Source of the DNA: Pleurodeles waltl
Taxonomy: Eukaryota > Chordata > Amphibia > Caudata > Salamandridae
Length of the DNA stretch: 64,000 nt
Reading direction: 5' to 3'
NCBI RefSeq assembly: GCF_031143425.1
Contig: NC_090446.1
Span: 659,515,717-659,579,716 of the forward strand
Shown here: one piece after another, positions 46,430-58,431 of the stretch
Layout of the letters: each line of letters begins with the position of its first letter
Position numbering within the stretch: position 1 is the stretch's first letter
Notes under the pieces: generated by a model
Seen by the model: only the letters and a program-made list of their open reading frames with translations
Databases searched by the model: none
Told to the model about the DNA's origin: nothing
Made by a program: the position numbers and the translations under genes

Positions 46430-47869
46430 TGCCATGTTCAAGCCTAAGCCAAACGGGCCTTTGTGCCAGTGTCTAGTGCCACATGCCACTAATGGGTCCT
46501 ATGCGGTGTTATGTGTGTTGCTGCCAGACAGTGAACAAAAGGCACCAGGAGTGGAGAGGGGTGTTCCTGTACCGAGCAGGATAACCTGGGGGCTGTAGCA
46601 GCCCCTTCCTGGCTTGAAAGGGTAGCAATGGGCAGTACCCAGCCACTTCCGCACTTCGGAAAGTGCCTACCCTGTCACTTGCAGATGCAGTTCACACCTG
46701 GGCCTGTCTGCCCTTTGTCTCTCTAGACTAGCTTGTCTCATACCCAGAGTGAATGGAGGAACTGACCAAAGCTAGTTCAGGAGGTAGACAAAGGGTTTGC
46801 CCATCACCACAGTTTGACCCTGGGTATACAAATGGCAGCCCCAGAATCTCTCTCAGATCACTCCTTGATGAGTGTAGATCAGAAGATGGCCTGTCCTGCT
46901 GTCTGACACCTGAAGGTAGGCTGGACCTACTTGCTTTGAAGCCAGGACCCAAGATGTGACTTCAAGGGTCAGTTGGCTGCCCTCCTGTTTAAACTACAAG
47001 GATACAACAAGCTGCCAGATGCCTTTTCTGTTACCACGCTGACCAGACCAAACTGAATATGACCTGGTCCACCTGCTGCCCTTTGTGGGAGTCCTGACTT
47101 CCACAAGTTGTCCTCAAGGTCGTGGACCCTTGGCTGGAGTCAGAGTGTACCTCTCTCTGTGTAACTGTAAGTGTAATGCGGTCTGACACAGAGCTACGCC
47201 GAGCACTGCCGAGCCATGCAGCTCCCCACTGGAGGCTTTGCCAGATCCCACTGAACGACGCACAGCCTCTGAAAGCATCACAGCTCCTGATTGAAAGCCT
47301 CCCCTGATCCGAAGCAGAGCCACTCAGAGCCTCACAGTACCATGCCGGTCCTCGCTGATGGCTTCACCGGATCTGACATCCAGTGATGTAGAGCGCCGCA
47401 GAGCTGCGCCATGCCACACACCCCTATTGAAGTCAGAAGATAAAACTTCTAGTGGAATGAAACTGGTTCTGTATCTGTCCAACTCTGCATTGCAGATGCC
47501 CTGAGTGTGTTACTTTGTCCATATTCAGTGCGATCAGATATCCTTCATGTCTTTTGGTGCTATTTTGAACCCTAAAACTTTAAACTTCAGAACTCCAGTT
47601 CTACCAATTGGATTTATGTTATTTTGGTGTCATTTTATTTATTAAACTATACTTTATTTCTCTAAATTGGGTTGGAATTTTTCTTTTGTCGCATTTTCAC
47701 TTGATTACTGTTTGATTGCTGCATAAATATACACTGCCTCTAGGTTAAGTCTGACTGCTTCGTGCCAAGCCACCAGTGGGTTAAGCACAGGCTTATTTAG
47801 TGACTTTTGAATTTCACCCTGAAAAGGCATGTGATATTTCACTGAAGTGGGTTTTAAACCCCTTCAACA
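46430..47869 (+). mobile_element. Ty3/Gypsy-type LTR, plus strand
   Basis: Non-coding, ending with the salamander Gypsy LTR 3' pattern: TTATTTATTAAACTATACTTTATTTC, then CACTGCCTCTAGGTTAAGTCTGAC and GTGCCAAGCCACCAGTGGGTTAAG, closing near CCCCTTCAACA. The family is recognised from memory. No gag-pol is next to it. The left border is approximate. Confidence 0.55.
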
Positions 47870-47956
47870 AATAATCTAATTTCTTACGACTGACAATACC
47901 TTTTCATATCAATTTTTAGTCTTCTGTCAGTCACATCTTTGTCGTTTACAGACTAA

Positions 47957-48650
47957 GGGCTACATGTACTAAAGTTTAAAATTGCAAGTTGCTAATTGTG
48001 TTTTTCTGCGAATTGCAATTAGGAAATCACAATTTCAAATGTATGAAACTCTTTTGAGTTTCCTGTGCAATTCCCACTGGGTTGAAAAAGGACCTACCTT
48101 ATGAACATTAGTGAGGTAGGTTGAAATTTGTGACCCATTAGGAATTGCAGCCATCACTGGGATGGTGGCCTGATAAGCTCAGCAGACCACCAAGCCTATG
48201 ATTGCTTTTAAATAAAGCAATATTTTTTTTTTCCTTAAAGGAACATAGGATGCATTAGAAAAGAAAAAAAAAGAAAACTTTATTTTAAAGTCCCTGGAAC
48301 CACTGCCTGCTCTTAAAGAATATTTTCCCCACCATTCTCTTCCCTTAGGCACCCCTTCCCATTTACAAATGGTTACCACCAACTTTCTATTGATGGTAAA
48401 CTGCGAATGTTTTGCGACTGCATTCTGGTCACAAAACATTTGTACATACCCTTCCCGTTTGGTATTAGGGTGCCCTCAACACACTCCTTTCTAATACTGA
48501 GTGACAAAACCCAAATTACGGCTTTGTAATAAGTTACCGGATCGCAATTTATGCTTTGAACATCCCAAAAAGCATTTTTCTAGTGGCAAACTGGCCAATT
48601 CTGCCAATCAGCCTGTTTGCCACTAGAAAAATGCTTTGTACATGTGGCCC
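47957..48650. mobile_element. Old copy of the hairpin-rich MITE
   Basis: It starts GGGCTACATGTA and ends TACATGTGGCCC, imperfect inverted ends. Its interior follows the young copy at 48833-49552 block by block (for example GATGGTGGCCTG, then CAGCAGACC, then AATAAAGCA, then a T run and CCTTAAAGGAA). Most hairpins are eroded, but 48569-48591 pairs perfectly with 48615-48637 (23 bp). The flanks do not show an identical triplet, as expected for an older insertion. Confidence 0.7.
48569..48637. repeat. 23-bp perfect hairpin within the old MITE
   Basis: The arms 48569-48591 and 48615-48637 are exact inverse copies separated by 23 bp. No counterpart hairpin was noticed in the young copy. Confidence 0.85.
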
Positions 48651-48832
48651 TGGGTCCCTCATTACGAGTAAGCTTTTCAATTCACATATGTGTAGTAAAG
48701 CTGTTAGTCGCATATTGGATTAACTAATACTGTGACACAAATTTGCACCTCCGAATACATTTTGGCAGGTCACACCTGCCGATGTTTATGAATGAGAAAA
48801 TATCACATCATTTCTAGGACATGCCGTACTTA

Positions 48833-49552
48833 GGGCCAGATGTAGTAAACTCCAATTTTGCGACTTGCAAATTGCGAGTCTGACCGACTCGCAATTTGCA
48901 ACTCGCAAAATTGGATGCAGAAAGGTGTCTCAGACACCTTATGCGACTCGCTATGGGGTCGCAAAGACCCACCTCATCAATATTCATGAGGTGGGTTGCA
49001 GTTTGCGACCCCATAGCGAGTCCCTGCACTCACAGGGATGGTGGCCTGCTGTAGTCAGCAGACCTCCATGTCTGTGACTGCTTTGTCAATAAAGCAGTTT
49101 TTTTTTCTCCATTTTGCAGACCGTTTTCCTTAAAGGAAAACGAGCAGCAAAATGAAAACTAAACCGAAACCATTTGGTTTCGTTTTTTTCAGAGAAGGCA
49201 GTGGTCCATAGGACCACTGCCTGCTCTGAAAAAATATTTTTTTCGGCATTCACAAAGGGGAAGGGGTCCCATGGGGACCCCTTCCCTTTTGCGAATGAGT
49301 TACCACCAGTGTGACACTGGTGGTAACTGCGAGTTGGTTTGCGACCGCATTCGCGGTCACAAAGCAACTCTGAATGGCGATGCGGTCGCAAATAGGAAGG
49401 GAACACCCCTTCCTATTTGCGAGTCGCATTCCCAAATTGCGAGTCGGTACAGACTCGCAATTTGGGGATGAGCATCACGTTCGGCCTTTTGCATGCCACA
49501 AACTGCGCTTTTCGCAGTTTGCGACATGCAAAACGTTTCATACATCTGGCCT
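48833..49552. mobile_element. Young hairpin-chain MITE (720 bp, Harbinger-like)
   Basis: The ends are GGGCCAGATGTA and TACATCTGGCCT, flanked by TTA on both sides (48830-48832 and 49553-49555), which fits a Harbinger-type target duplication. There is no coding capacity. Almost all of 48852-49533 is consecutive hairpins. Examples: 48852-48880 with 48886-48914 (28 of 29), 48945-48965 with 49002-49022 (21 perfect), 49196-49207 with 49211-49222 (12 perfect), 49298-49312 with 49314-49328 (15 perfect), 49386-49401 with 49407-49422 (16 perfect) and 49431-49445 with 49452-49466 (15 perfect). The nearly perfect arms imply recent amplification. Confidence 0.85.
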
Positions 49553-49559
49553 TTAGTAC

Positions 49560-51440
49560 CAAATTATGAATGTTAATACTCATTATAGGAGAAAAAAATC
49601 ATTACTGGGTGGTATTTATGGTACCCAATAAATTCTGACTCAGGAGAGTCATACTTTTATTGTGTGGAATAAAGATTGTACCAGTTACAAACTCACTTAT
49701 GATGAGAGCCTTAGGCTAGATGGGGCTAGATAGTGCAAATATGCTGTCTGTGTACATCAAACTGGGCAATAACATGAACTTTTGGCATGCTGGTCTCCAA
49801 TCTCGGGTGATTGATCGGGGGTTATGCTTAAAAATACATGAGAGGTGCATGGAGAAATGAACATAGAGCTACACAAAGCAATAGCAGACGTGCCACTCAC
49901 ACAATGTCACAGTGTAACACACAATCTTGCTCCCTTTTACACAGTTTCCAGGTGAAGCACCGGTATTACACTGGGGCACAAAAGGTGAGCTGGAAAACCC
50001 TTCGCAGAGAGAATTTTCAGCATGTGTATTGAGGCCCTGCAACGTCAATGACCTTTACGGGGTGTGAAACGTCCCCAGGAATTGTCCACATCCTTAGAAG
50101 TTTTTTGTTTTTCTTGAATTGGAGAGATTGATGGGGCAGGTAGAAGCCCTCCCTTCTCCAAGACCCCGTCTCTTGCTAACACACGGTGAGAGTTTGTTAG
50201 AAGTTAGCAAGTCCTAGCTATGGGATGGGATTCAAGTCACTCCACTCCTTGCCAGTGACCAGAAGCATGTTCCCTGCAGAAAATAAACTTATCAGTTGAA
50301 ATCAACCTCTAATTATATCGCCAAAGCTCCCACCTACATAAACAAAATTCTGAGATGGAAATTGTTCTGACATATCTTCAATGCCTAGTCAGTGGTAGTA
50401 AGCACTGTATTAAGGCAACTTTAGTACAATTCAATACTGAGTATCAGGAGTTGCTGCTGGCCAGGTGCAGCAGCGACTCCTCCACTAAGGCGGAGGAGCG
50501 TCACCCCAATGCTTTCAAGAAAAATATAAAGGAAAAATAAAGTGATAATAATGCAATGTTATTATCATTTTATTTTCATCTAGCGTAAGGTTAGGGCGGA
50601 CGGGGCGGGACTGGAGGAGGAGGGGTGTGTGCACCATAAGTTCTCATGTCTGTTTGGACGGCCATGTTGGGCTGGCCAAACAGACATGCAAACTTGGCAT
50701 TTCTCCACCTGGCTTTATTGCACAGCCCGGAGGAGAAAGTACACAGGGCCCCACTCTAGGTGTAAACACAGAGCCAGGCCACTTACACCAATCACAACAC
50801 TGCTGTCATGCTGGTGACAGCAGAATCATGATTGGCTTAGGAGAGTGTGGGAGCCTGTGTGCTGCCCGGAAGAGGGTGAGGCTGTTCATACCGAGGACGA
50901 AGGCGAGACAAACCTGTCTCCCTACAGAGCAGGTAAGTGTTCTTTTTTTTGTTTATTTGTTATCCACCCCAACAGGGCCATTCAGTGGCAGCTGCCGCTG
51001 CCAGGTGTGCTGCCTAAGCACTAGGAGCAGAGGAGAGCGCGTTTCTGGCTGACTCTAATTAAGGACATCCATTATTTTTATTGGGTGTCTTTTAAACTTT
51101 TTTAAAAATACTTTGATATTGTATTTTTTATCTGCTTACATTACTTTTAACAGAAAGGGGAAACAGGGGAGAGGGGGTTACCTGCATTTTTTGGAGGATT
51201 GTTCTTTAGGCGGTAGTTTTTTGCTGGTATTCGTCTTTGGCACTTTGCAGGAAGTGAGGGTCAGTAAGAGCCCTCCTTCCTGTTTGCACCGCACGTTAGC
51301 GGTCTAGTTGCTGGTGGGCCTCATCCCGTTGGCATAAATGAGCCAGAACGAGCGGCTGCGCAGCTGGCATGCCAAAGGCATGCCAAAGGCAAGCCCGTCT
51401 GCGCCCATCCGCGCCCAAACGGGTCCAGGGCCAGAGATGC
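49560..51440. other. Interval upstream of the L2 LINE
   Basis: No gene was recognised. It contains a 13-bp perfect inverted repeat (50645-50657 with 50676-50688). The GC-rich part from about 50590 may be the 5' untranslated region of the LINE that follows, but the boundary cannot be set. Confidence 0.35.
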
Positions 51441-51675
51441 TGCCCTTTTTCATAAGTGTGTAACTTCCTGGGAGAGGAAAAGTATAGTAAGCCTACTTTC
51501 AAGTCTACCTCTACTGGGAATTCTAAGTTACTTAACGAGGGTGGAACTTTTTGGACCTGTGAAACATGTAATTGGTGTGCCCAAGCCCCTATAATGTTAA
51601 AAGAGGTCAGAGGCCAGGATATAAGGCCGTTGAGACTTGGGGGCAGTACAGGAACAGAAGGACTAAAATCAGTCT

Positions 51676-52293
51676 ATCCAGTATGCCTTAATAAATGCCC
51701 GTTCCCTCCCCAAACACAAACTTGAAGTTAGTGAAATGATTGATACTTGGCAGATCGACTGTTTATTTATTACTGAAATTTGGGGCAAAGCAGAATCCGA
51801 CCCAGACTTTATTGCTGCCTCGCCACCAGGATTTACCTATCATGACAGACCTCAGAATACGGGGGGTGATCTGGCTATTATCTGTAGCTCTGCGCTTGTG
51901 TGCACATGGTTCAGTTCTTCCACTGAAACGTGTGAGGTAATGGCCTTTAAGATTTCCCAAAATAGTGGGGTATTGTTGGAGGGTCTTTTGATTTTTCGCC
52001 CGCCAGGACCGCCCACAAATTTTGTACAGTCCTGGGCCAAGCTGATTGAACCTATGGTCCTGTCCCCGAAAGCTATTATATTGGGCGACTTTAACATCCA
52101 GTTTGATGAGACATCTACCCCCGTGATCCATGAGTTTTTAGATTTTATGGAGGCCCTGGATTGGACCTTCAGAGTCTCAGCAGCAACCCATATTGCAGGG
52201 CACATTTTGGATGGGGTTTTTGTACAAGCCTCTCTACAGTTGGCTTTAACCATCATTCATCTGAGCTTTAAAATTTTAAATTTGCCTCTATGA
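51676..52293 (+). pseudogene. L2 apurinic-like endonuclease domain
   Basis: The open frame encodes an APE-type LINE endonuclease, which nicks target DNA to prime reverse transcription. NARSL at the N-terminus, ITEIW with the metal-binding Glu, GDFN and the H-x-x-GHILD end are in order. About 200 residues is slightly short because the end meets a frameshift near 52290, after which the reverse transcriptase frame continues. Confidence 0.85.
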
Positions 52294-54461
52294 ATTTTTT
52301 CGATCCTAATAAGGAGGTGGGTAAAGTGGTAAGGCTATGGAAACAGGTTAAAGCAGAGGAATTAGTCCCGGCATTAGAAGATGGCTGGGATAAGGCGAAA
52401 AAATTAGCCCTGCCCCTGCTTGATAGTTTTCAGCAAGGGGTGGAAAGGACCATGGCCCTACTGGTGCCCCCTACAATTAGGGGACCCAGCAGCCTGAAGA
52501 ATCCTGGCCATCCCTGGTTTACAAAGGATCTTAAACTCCTTCAAAGAAAGTACCGTCAACAGGAGCGTCGGTGGAAACTTAATCCAGTACCTGAGGAAAG
52601 GGCGGTCCTAAAGTCCACTCTGAAGGCTTATAAAGTAGCGCAATTTAAGGCCAAATCTAATTTCTACACCACTAAAGTGAAGGAGGCATTAAATGCCCCT
52701 AGGGAGCTTTTTAAGATAATAAAGGCTTTATCTGCGCCCCTTAAGCTTGCTGGTCTGGAAAACTCTCAGGAATTCTGTGATAGGGTTGCTATGCATTTTG
52801 AGAAGAAGATTCTACAAATACATGGCAACTTTGCTCCTCAGGATACCTTTGGAGCACTTCCCTCCATGATACCTGCTAGTTATAATGCAAGTGGCAAACT
52901 ACTATTATCAGATTTCCATTTCCCTACCTTGGACAATATTAAAAAGAGGATTCTTGAAATCAAGTCTGGTTCCCCTCTTGATCCGTGTCCTCCATCTATT
53001 TTTCACTTGGTTCCTGATCTGATGGCTCGGATGTTGGCTCCCATCTATCAAGAGGTCCTAATATCCAGGGTGTACCCATCTTCTTGAAAAGAAACCATAG
53101 TGGCACCCCTCAAGAAAAAAACAGACGGCGATAGTCAGGATTTGAGTAATTTGCGGCCAATAGCACTTCTCCCATATCTGGCGAAGATTTTAGAGAAAAT
53201 TCTGAATCTGGAACTGGCTGAGTTCCTAGCTGAAGCGGAAGGTCCCGATGTCTCTCAACATGGTTTTAGGAAAGTGCACAGCACAGAAACTGCCTTGATC
53301 TCATCCTCCGATGCTATTTGGAGGATGGTTGATGAAGGCCCGGGGGCTATCTTAGTTCTTTTATATTTATCTACGGCTTTTGACACTATCTCTCTTGTCT
53401 TGCTGACATCTCGTCTTCATCAAGTGGGGATTAGGGACAGGGCACTTAAGCTCTTGGAGTCCTTTCTTACGAATAGATGGACCACAGCTAGCTGTGGCGA
53501 TTTCAGATCCACACCTTATCTTTTGCCTTGTGGGATTCCTCAGGGATCTTCCCTTAGCCCCACGGTGTTTAATGTGTTTGTAGCTCCGCTGGCTAGTTTA
53601 ATTCAAACTTTTGGTTTCATTCCATCTTCATATGCAGATGACTCTCAGCTTATTATCGCGATTAATCAGCCAAGGGAGGAGATGGCAGATCGGTTCAGCA
53701 ATTGTATGCAGGCAGTGAGTAAATGGATGAATACCAACTGGCTTAAAATGAACGCCACCAAAACCGAAATTTTATGTTTCGGACTTGGGAAGGAGCTATG
53801 GAACTCACGGTGGTGGCCCTCTGAATGTGGCATTTGTCCTGTGCCCTCTACTGTTAGTAGGAATTTGGGCATTCTGTTTGATGATCAGTTATCCTTTAAA
53901 AAGCAGGTTAACCATACGGTAAAGATCAGTTTATGGTCCATCAAAATGCTCAGAATTTTTTTTCCTTATTTGTCATACGAATGGAGAGTACCCGCCATCC
54001 TAGCATTGGTGATGGCCAAGGTAGACTATTGCAATGTCCTGTTTCTTAATCTGGACAAGGTGCTGATTAACAGTCTTCAATTGGTTCAGAATTACGCCGC
54101 CAGAGCGGTTCTTAATCTCCCTCGGCGGACATCAGTTAGAGGGAGCCTCAAGCATTTACATTGGCTGCCCGTGGCTCAGCGTATACAGTTTAAATCACTC
54201 TGCTTAACATTTAAGGCAGCTCATTGGATTGAACCATGGTATTTGACTTCCAGACTTCACTGGTATGTACCTAAGAGAAATTTGAGGTCTTTACAAGCTT
54301 ATCGGATACAGGTCTCCCAAACCTATAAAGCTAAATGGTGGGATAAAGCCTTTACTGTGGCCGCTGCCAGAAGGTGGAATTTGCTCCCTTTGAACATTAG
54401 GCAAGAATCCTGTTATTTGAAATTCAGGAAATTGGTGAAAACTTGGATCTTCCCTCGTTAA
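52290..54461 (+). pseudogene. L2 reverse transcriptase with one in-frame TGA
   Basis: The frame covers the linker after the endonuclease and the whole RT. Its only stop is TGA at 53085-53087, just before the KETIVAPLKKK block; Trp is usual at that place in the family, so TGG to TGA is the likely event. YADD is intact at 53631-53642, and thumb and C-terminal blocks follow to 54461. It lacks a C-terminal zinc knuckle, which is normal for L2. Confidence 0.88.
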
Positions 54462-54770
54462 AATCTTTCCCTGGTGGTTTATGACCGGTGTTCGTTTTTT
54501 CTTTTTTTCTTTTCCTTCTCTTTTCTTTATTTTATATTTTATAATTCTTTCTTTCTCTGGGTAGTGCCTTTTATTGTGTCTTCTCTTTTACGCTCTCTCC
54601 TCCTAGCGCTTCAATGCTCTATTGAGCAGAAATGCGCTTTATAAATCTTGGCATACACACATACTATGCATATACGTCCTTCATCACACTTGGCAACAGT
54701 ATCCCCAGCCTTATGTGTCTGTAGATAATACTGTTTAATTCAGGACAAAGGTGACTGCAAGGAAAGTGTT

Positions 54771-55051
54771 TTACAGCATCATCAGAAAAATGTCTATGTG
54801 ATTTACAGATTGGAAACATGAACCTAGAATAGCCACTACACAGGATGCCAGGCAGACCAAGGTTTCATAACTAGCACGACAATACAGCTGCTCGGGCCAA
54901 GCAAGTTCACACTCTAACACCAGAGCATCTCCTCTGACTGGGCCATATCTCCGCATTCTTACAAAAGCCATATCCATGTCAAGGCAACCCCCAGCTGGAT
55001 CTAAAAACATGGTTCCTAAAAATCGTCCATCACTTGTCAAATGTTGGAAAA
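54771..55051 (-). other. Candidate host exon or unidentified coding fragment
   Basis: A minus-strand open frame follows a pyrimidine-rich TTCTCTTCTCTAG acceptor and reads without stops for about 90 codons, including LTSDGRFLGTMFLDPAGGCL and RMRRYGPVRGDALVLECELA. The composition is balanced rather than repetitive, unlike chance frames nearby. I do not recognise the family. A clear donor is missing (GTTCAT at the best place), so it may be a terminal exon or an old fragment. Confidence 0.3.
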
Positions 55052-55059
55052 ACCTAGAG

Positions 55060-58000
55060 AAGAAAAGTACCTACAGGTAAAATCTGCTTCAGTAGAAGGA
55101 ATAAAAAGTATAGGGACAATTAGAAATATCTATCTAAAAATGGGGACAGGAGGTTAGTAATATAATATTGTCAATCTATGAAACTAAAGGCAAAATTGAT
55201 TCCCTCCTGCCGCCTTTAAAATTATGGATATATCTTTATGTGGTTTAGTGCTACATGAAAGATTGAAAGGTTGAGTTGGCCCTGAAAAACATTCAGCTTA
55301 GAACCTTCAAAGTACATATAGATTTCTATAGCAGACACTTTGGTTACTCTGCTTTCTAACTGAGGTTAGATTGCTTGAGCATTAACAAAGCTAAGGTACA
55401 AGCAAGGATTCATCATTTTGGAATTTTACAAGGGTGTAGTTTTAGCTGGTATACATGCATCAATTAAATACTACAATAAAACATGAACATTGCAAACATG
55501 GGCATCGATTCACCGTAATGACAGGGGCAGCAGAAATGACATCATATACTCTTTGACCTCAATGACATCACAAGAAGTGACATAATAGTGACCCCTCCCT
55601 CTGAATTTATTTTTCCAGGAAGGCATGCTGCATGACCTAAAGTCACTGTTAGTTTTGCATAGAATCACAAAGTAATTGAAAGAAATTGCAATAGAGAGTA
55701 TCATAAAGTAATGCAAAGTTGCGCTATTCGCTTCTTTGCATTACTTTGTATTAAAGAGGCATTTTATAAATGGTCCACAGGGATTCCTATTTAACCACCC
55801 ATCAGTTTTGATGAAAATCTATTACTTGATTTGAGCTGGTGGTTTCCGGTGCTCAGCACCGGTATGTAATTGTCAACACCAAATATTATGACATTCAACC
55901 ACATGGTGGAGCTGTTTGCCTAATTTTTTGATGAGCACACAACAGTTCTTTAATGACTCATTATATATTAAAAATGACTAATACAGATATTAATCTTTTT
56001 TGGGTATAAAACGTCTATATTGTCATTGGTAGCGCAATGGGCGGTGCAAGCTGCAATGGTCTCCTGACAAGGGTCCTGCCACTTATTTCTTTACAAATTA
56101 AGTACTGTGCAAATCTCTATCTACAACCATTGGTAGACAGGATTTTGCTCCAAAATCTTATGTCTTCTCGCGACAGATATTACAAGGGGAAATGTTTTCA
56201 TTTCTTCTCTGTTTTCCAGCTTTGCATTTGTGATGTAAAGTACAGCACATAAAAAGATGGAAACGCCTAAAGCATAGTTTTTGCTGGATGGGTCCCCTTC
56301 CAGGTCAAAACCTATGCTTTAGAGGATGCACACACCCTGCACTCTGTCACTGGGGTATTTGCATTGGCGATTGGCTGTCAAGGGCAAGCCAGTGCACTTG
56401 GAAAGGAAAAGTGCACCATACCTTATTGCCAAGAATCTGTTAAACGTGTTTTTTTATACAAGATTACTGTTTTAACAGAACATATTTGAACCTAGTTAGT
56501 TTTTATGTCAGCGTAAATTACTTACATCTCAGTTTGAAGGTTGTGCATATAAAAGATCAATGGAATACACTCTATTGCTATTATTCCTCACTGCCACATT
56601 TGTGCAATGTCTACGATAAAGGCAACCCTTCCTTATTCCCCAGGATGGCACGTACTATAGGAAAAAGACCGTGGCTCTTTCCATCCACAACATTCAGGCC
56701 AGGGCTCCTGCAATGTCATGTGATAATACCTACAAACCAAAAGGACACTCACTGGCAAATAGTACATAATCTTTAAAAAATACTCTTGAACCATTCTGAC
56801 CACACATTCTCCGCCACACCGTTGGATCATAACCACCTCGCCAGGAGGTTAATTTCCCAAGAAAACACAAAGGGTTGTTACTTAACTATATCACTATTAC
56901 CTGCTAATGTGTCATACAGTGTCTGCTCAAAATTACTTGTCACTTCGAAGATGATGATGTGGTTAACTTGATGTTGTAGATTTTCATAGACCCAGCTCTG
57001 GATGCACTAATGTTTGTATAACACGCTATTTCCTCATCTGGGCTATTTATAGACAACCACGCAAGCACTGACCTAGAGCCTGTGTCCTCACTGAAACACT
57101 GACACACACTGACCGCATCTATATTTGTTGCCAGCACCCACACTGGTAAGCCCAAAAGACTCCTGTTGTTTGCTCCTCTTCCTTTACTATCCCTATAACA
57201 GTTCCCTCTTCAAATACATTTATTTCGACATGCTACTCTTACTCCGAAAGTTAATGACTGTATCACTAAAAGATATAAGGTAAAAAATATAAATGTGATA
57301 CCTACAAGCCAGTTTTCTGTATACGTCTAGGGCCTCTCCACCTCTCTTAACAATATAACTCTACCAGTACCATTGGCTTTATTCATTACATGTTTTACAT
57401 TTTTCACCGCCTAGCTATATTTAATACTACCCAAGGCCATAGGTATTTCAACACCTTTTCGCCACCTTACGAGTGTATACAGAGGTGCACGGTAGTGCAA
57501 TATTCTGTACAGGACACATTTTGATTATTTTAAACCCCTAATAATTTTAACAGCCTTAAAAAAGCCCCACATTTGTTTGGCAACAAACCCAGATTTGGCT
57601 ATATTCTTGTGAGCACATTGTGAAGAACTGAAAAGAATAAGTGATTCTTTAAAAAAAGAAGTAGTGTACTTGCATTGTGTTCTTGTTCAGCGCTGTGCGA
57701 GATTTACATAATTTATCTTTGCCTAATTACACAAAAGTTGACATAAATTAAGTAAAATTATGTGCAATTATGCAAAATGCAAAACTGGCAATTGCCACTG
57801 TAGTTTAGTGAAATATGCGTCCTCTTGTTCCCTTGTTTCTTTGGACTTGGGGATGCATTTTGTCCAAAAAACAGCACAAAAAGTACAAGGGCCACAAACA
57901 GCTGTCACTCACGTTCTAGTAATTTGCACTTGAGCTCGTGTTTTCTTCTAAGGAGTGTGAATTAGATAACATTGCATAATGACATTGTAAAAAATTGGAT

Positions 58001-58428
58001 TATTATTTTAAGTTAATACTACCTGCCTTAAGGAATAATCACAGCTGCAGTCATGGTGGACCCTTAAAGTCACCCAATTAAACTGAGCTCATCCCCATAT
58101 TAGCTATGACACAGATCAGACAAACTTAACATATGGCAAGGTGTAAATTATTTATGCAGTTCCAAAACAGTGGTAAATACAAAATACAAAATAACAAAAT
58201 TGGATAAAAACAGAATGACACCAAAAGGACAAAACACAGTAAGAGAAAACCATAGATCTGAACCTTTTAAACTTTTAAGTAGGAATAAAGCCAAGAAGCA
58301 TAAAGTGCCAATGAAAGTAAATGGTTGGAGTACACCAGGATTTAGCCTCAATCTGATGCTGACTGCAATGGAGTGCATGTTGGATACACCAACCAGGTTC
58401 GTCCTGGTTAAAGATTTTACCTTGTGAC
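55060..58428. other. Interval without recognised genes
   Basis: AT-rich DNA with small open frames and no domain. It holds a short inverted pair, CTAAAGCATAG (56267-56277) with CTATGCTTTAG (56312-56322), that could be a tiny MITE or a hairpin. Confidence 0.4.
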
Positions 58429-58431
58429 TTA

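Larger units (their letters stand above)
51440..54660 (+). mobile_element. L2-clade LINE, nearly complete coding region
   Basis: The endonuclease starts near 51680 (NARSLPKHKLE) and shows the catalytic Glu context CLFITEIWG, the ILGDFN motif (52084-52095) and the terminal HIAGHILDGVF block. After a frameshift near 52290 a second frame runs to 54461. It is interrupted only by TGA at 53085-53087 and carries the reverse transcriptase: LSNLRPIALLP, HGFRKVHSTETAL, CGIPQGSSLSP and YADD at 53631-53642. The Asp of AFDTI is also present. The C-terminus reads ALVMAKVDYCN and a final KLVKTWIFPR. The 3' end has GCGCTTTATAAATCTTGG. It is one frameshift and one nonsense codon away from an open EN-RT frame, so fairly young, but inactive as it stands. 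Confidence 0.9.

Noticed and set aside
48881..49110. A tRNA or other structured RNA gene within the hairpin MITE
   Set aside because: The hairpins do not form a cloverleaf, no A/B box pair was found, and the whole unit has transposon ends.
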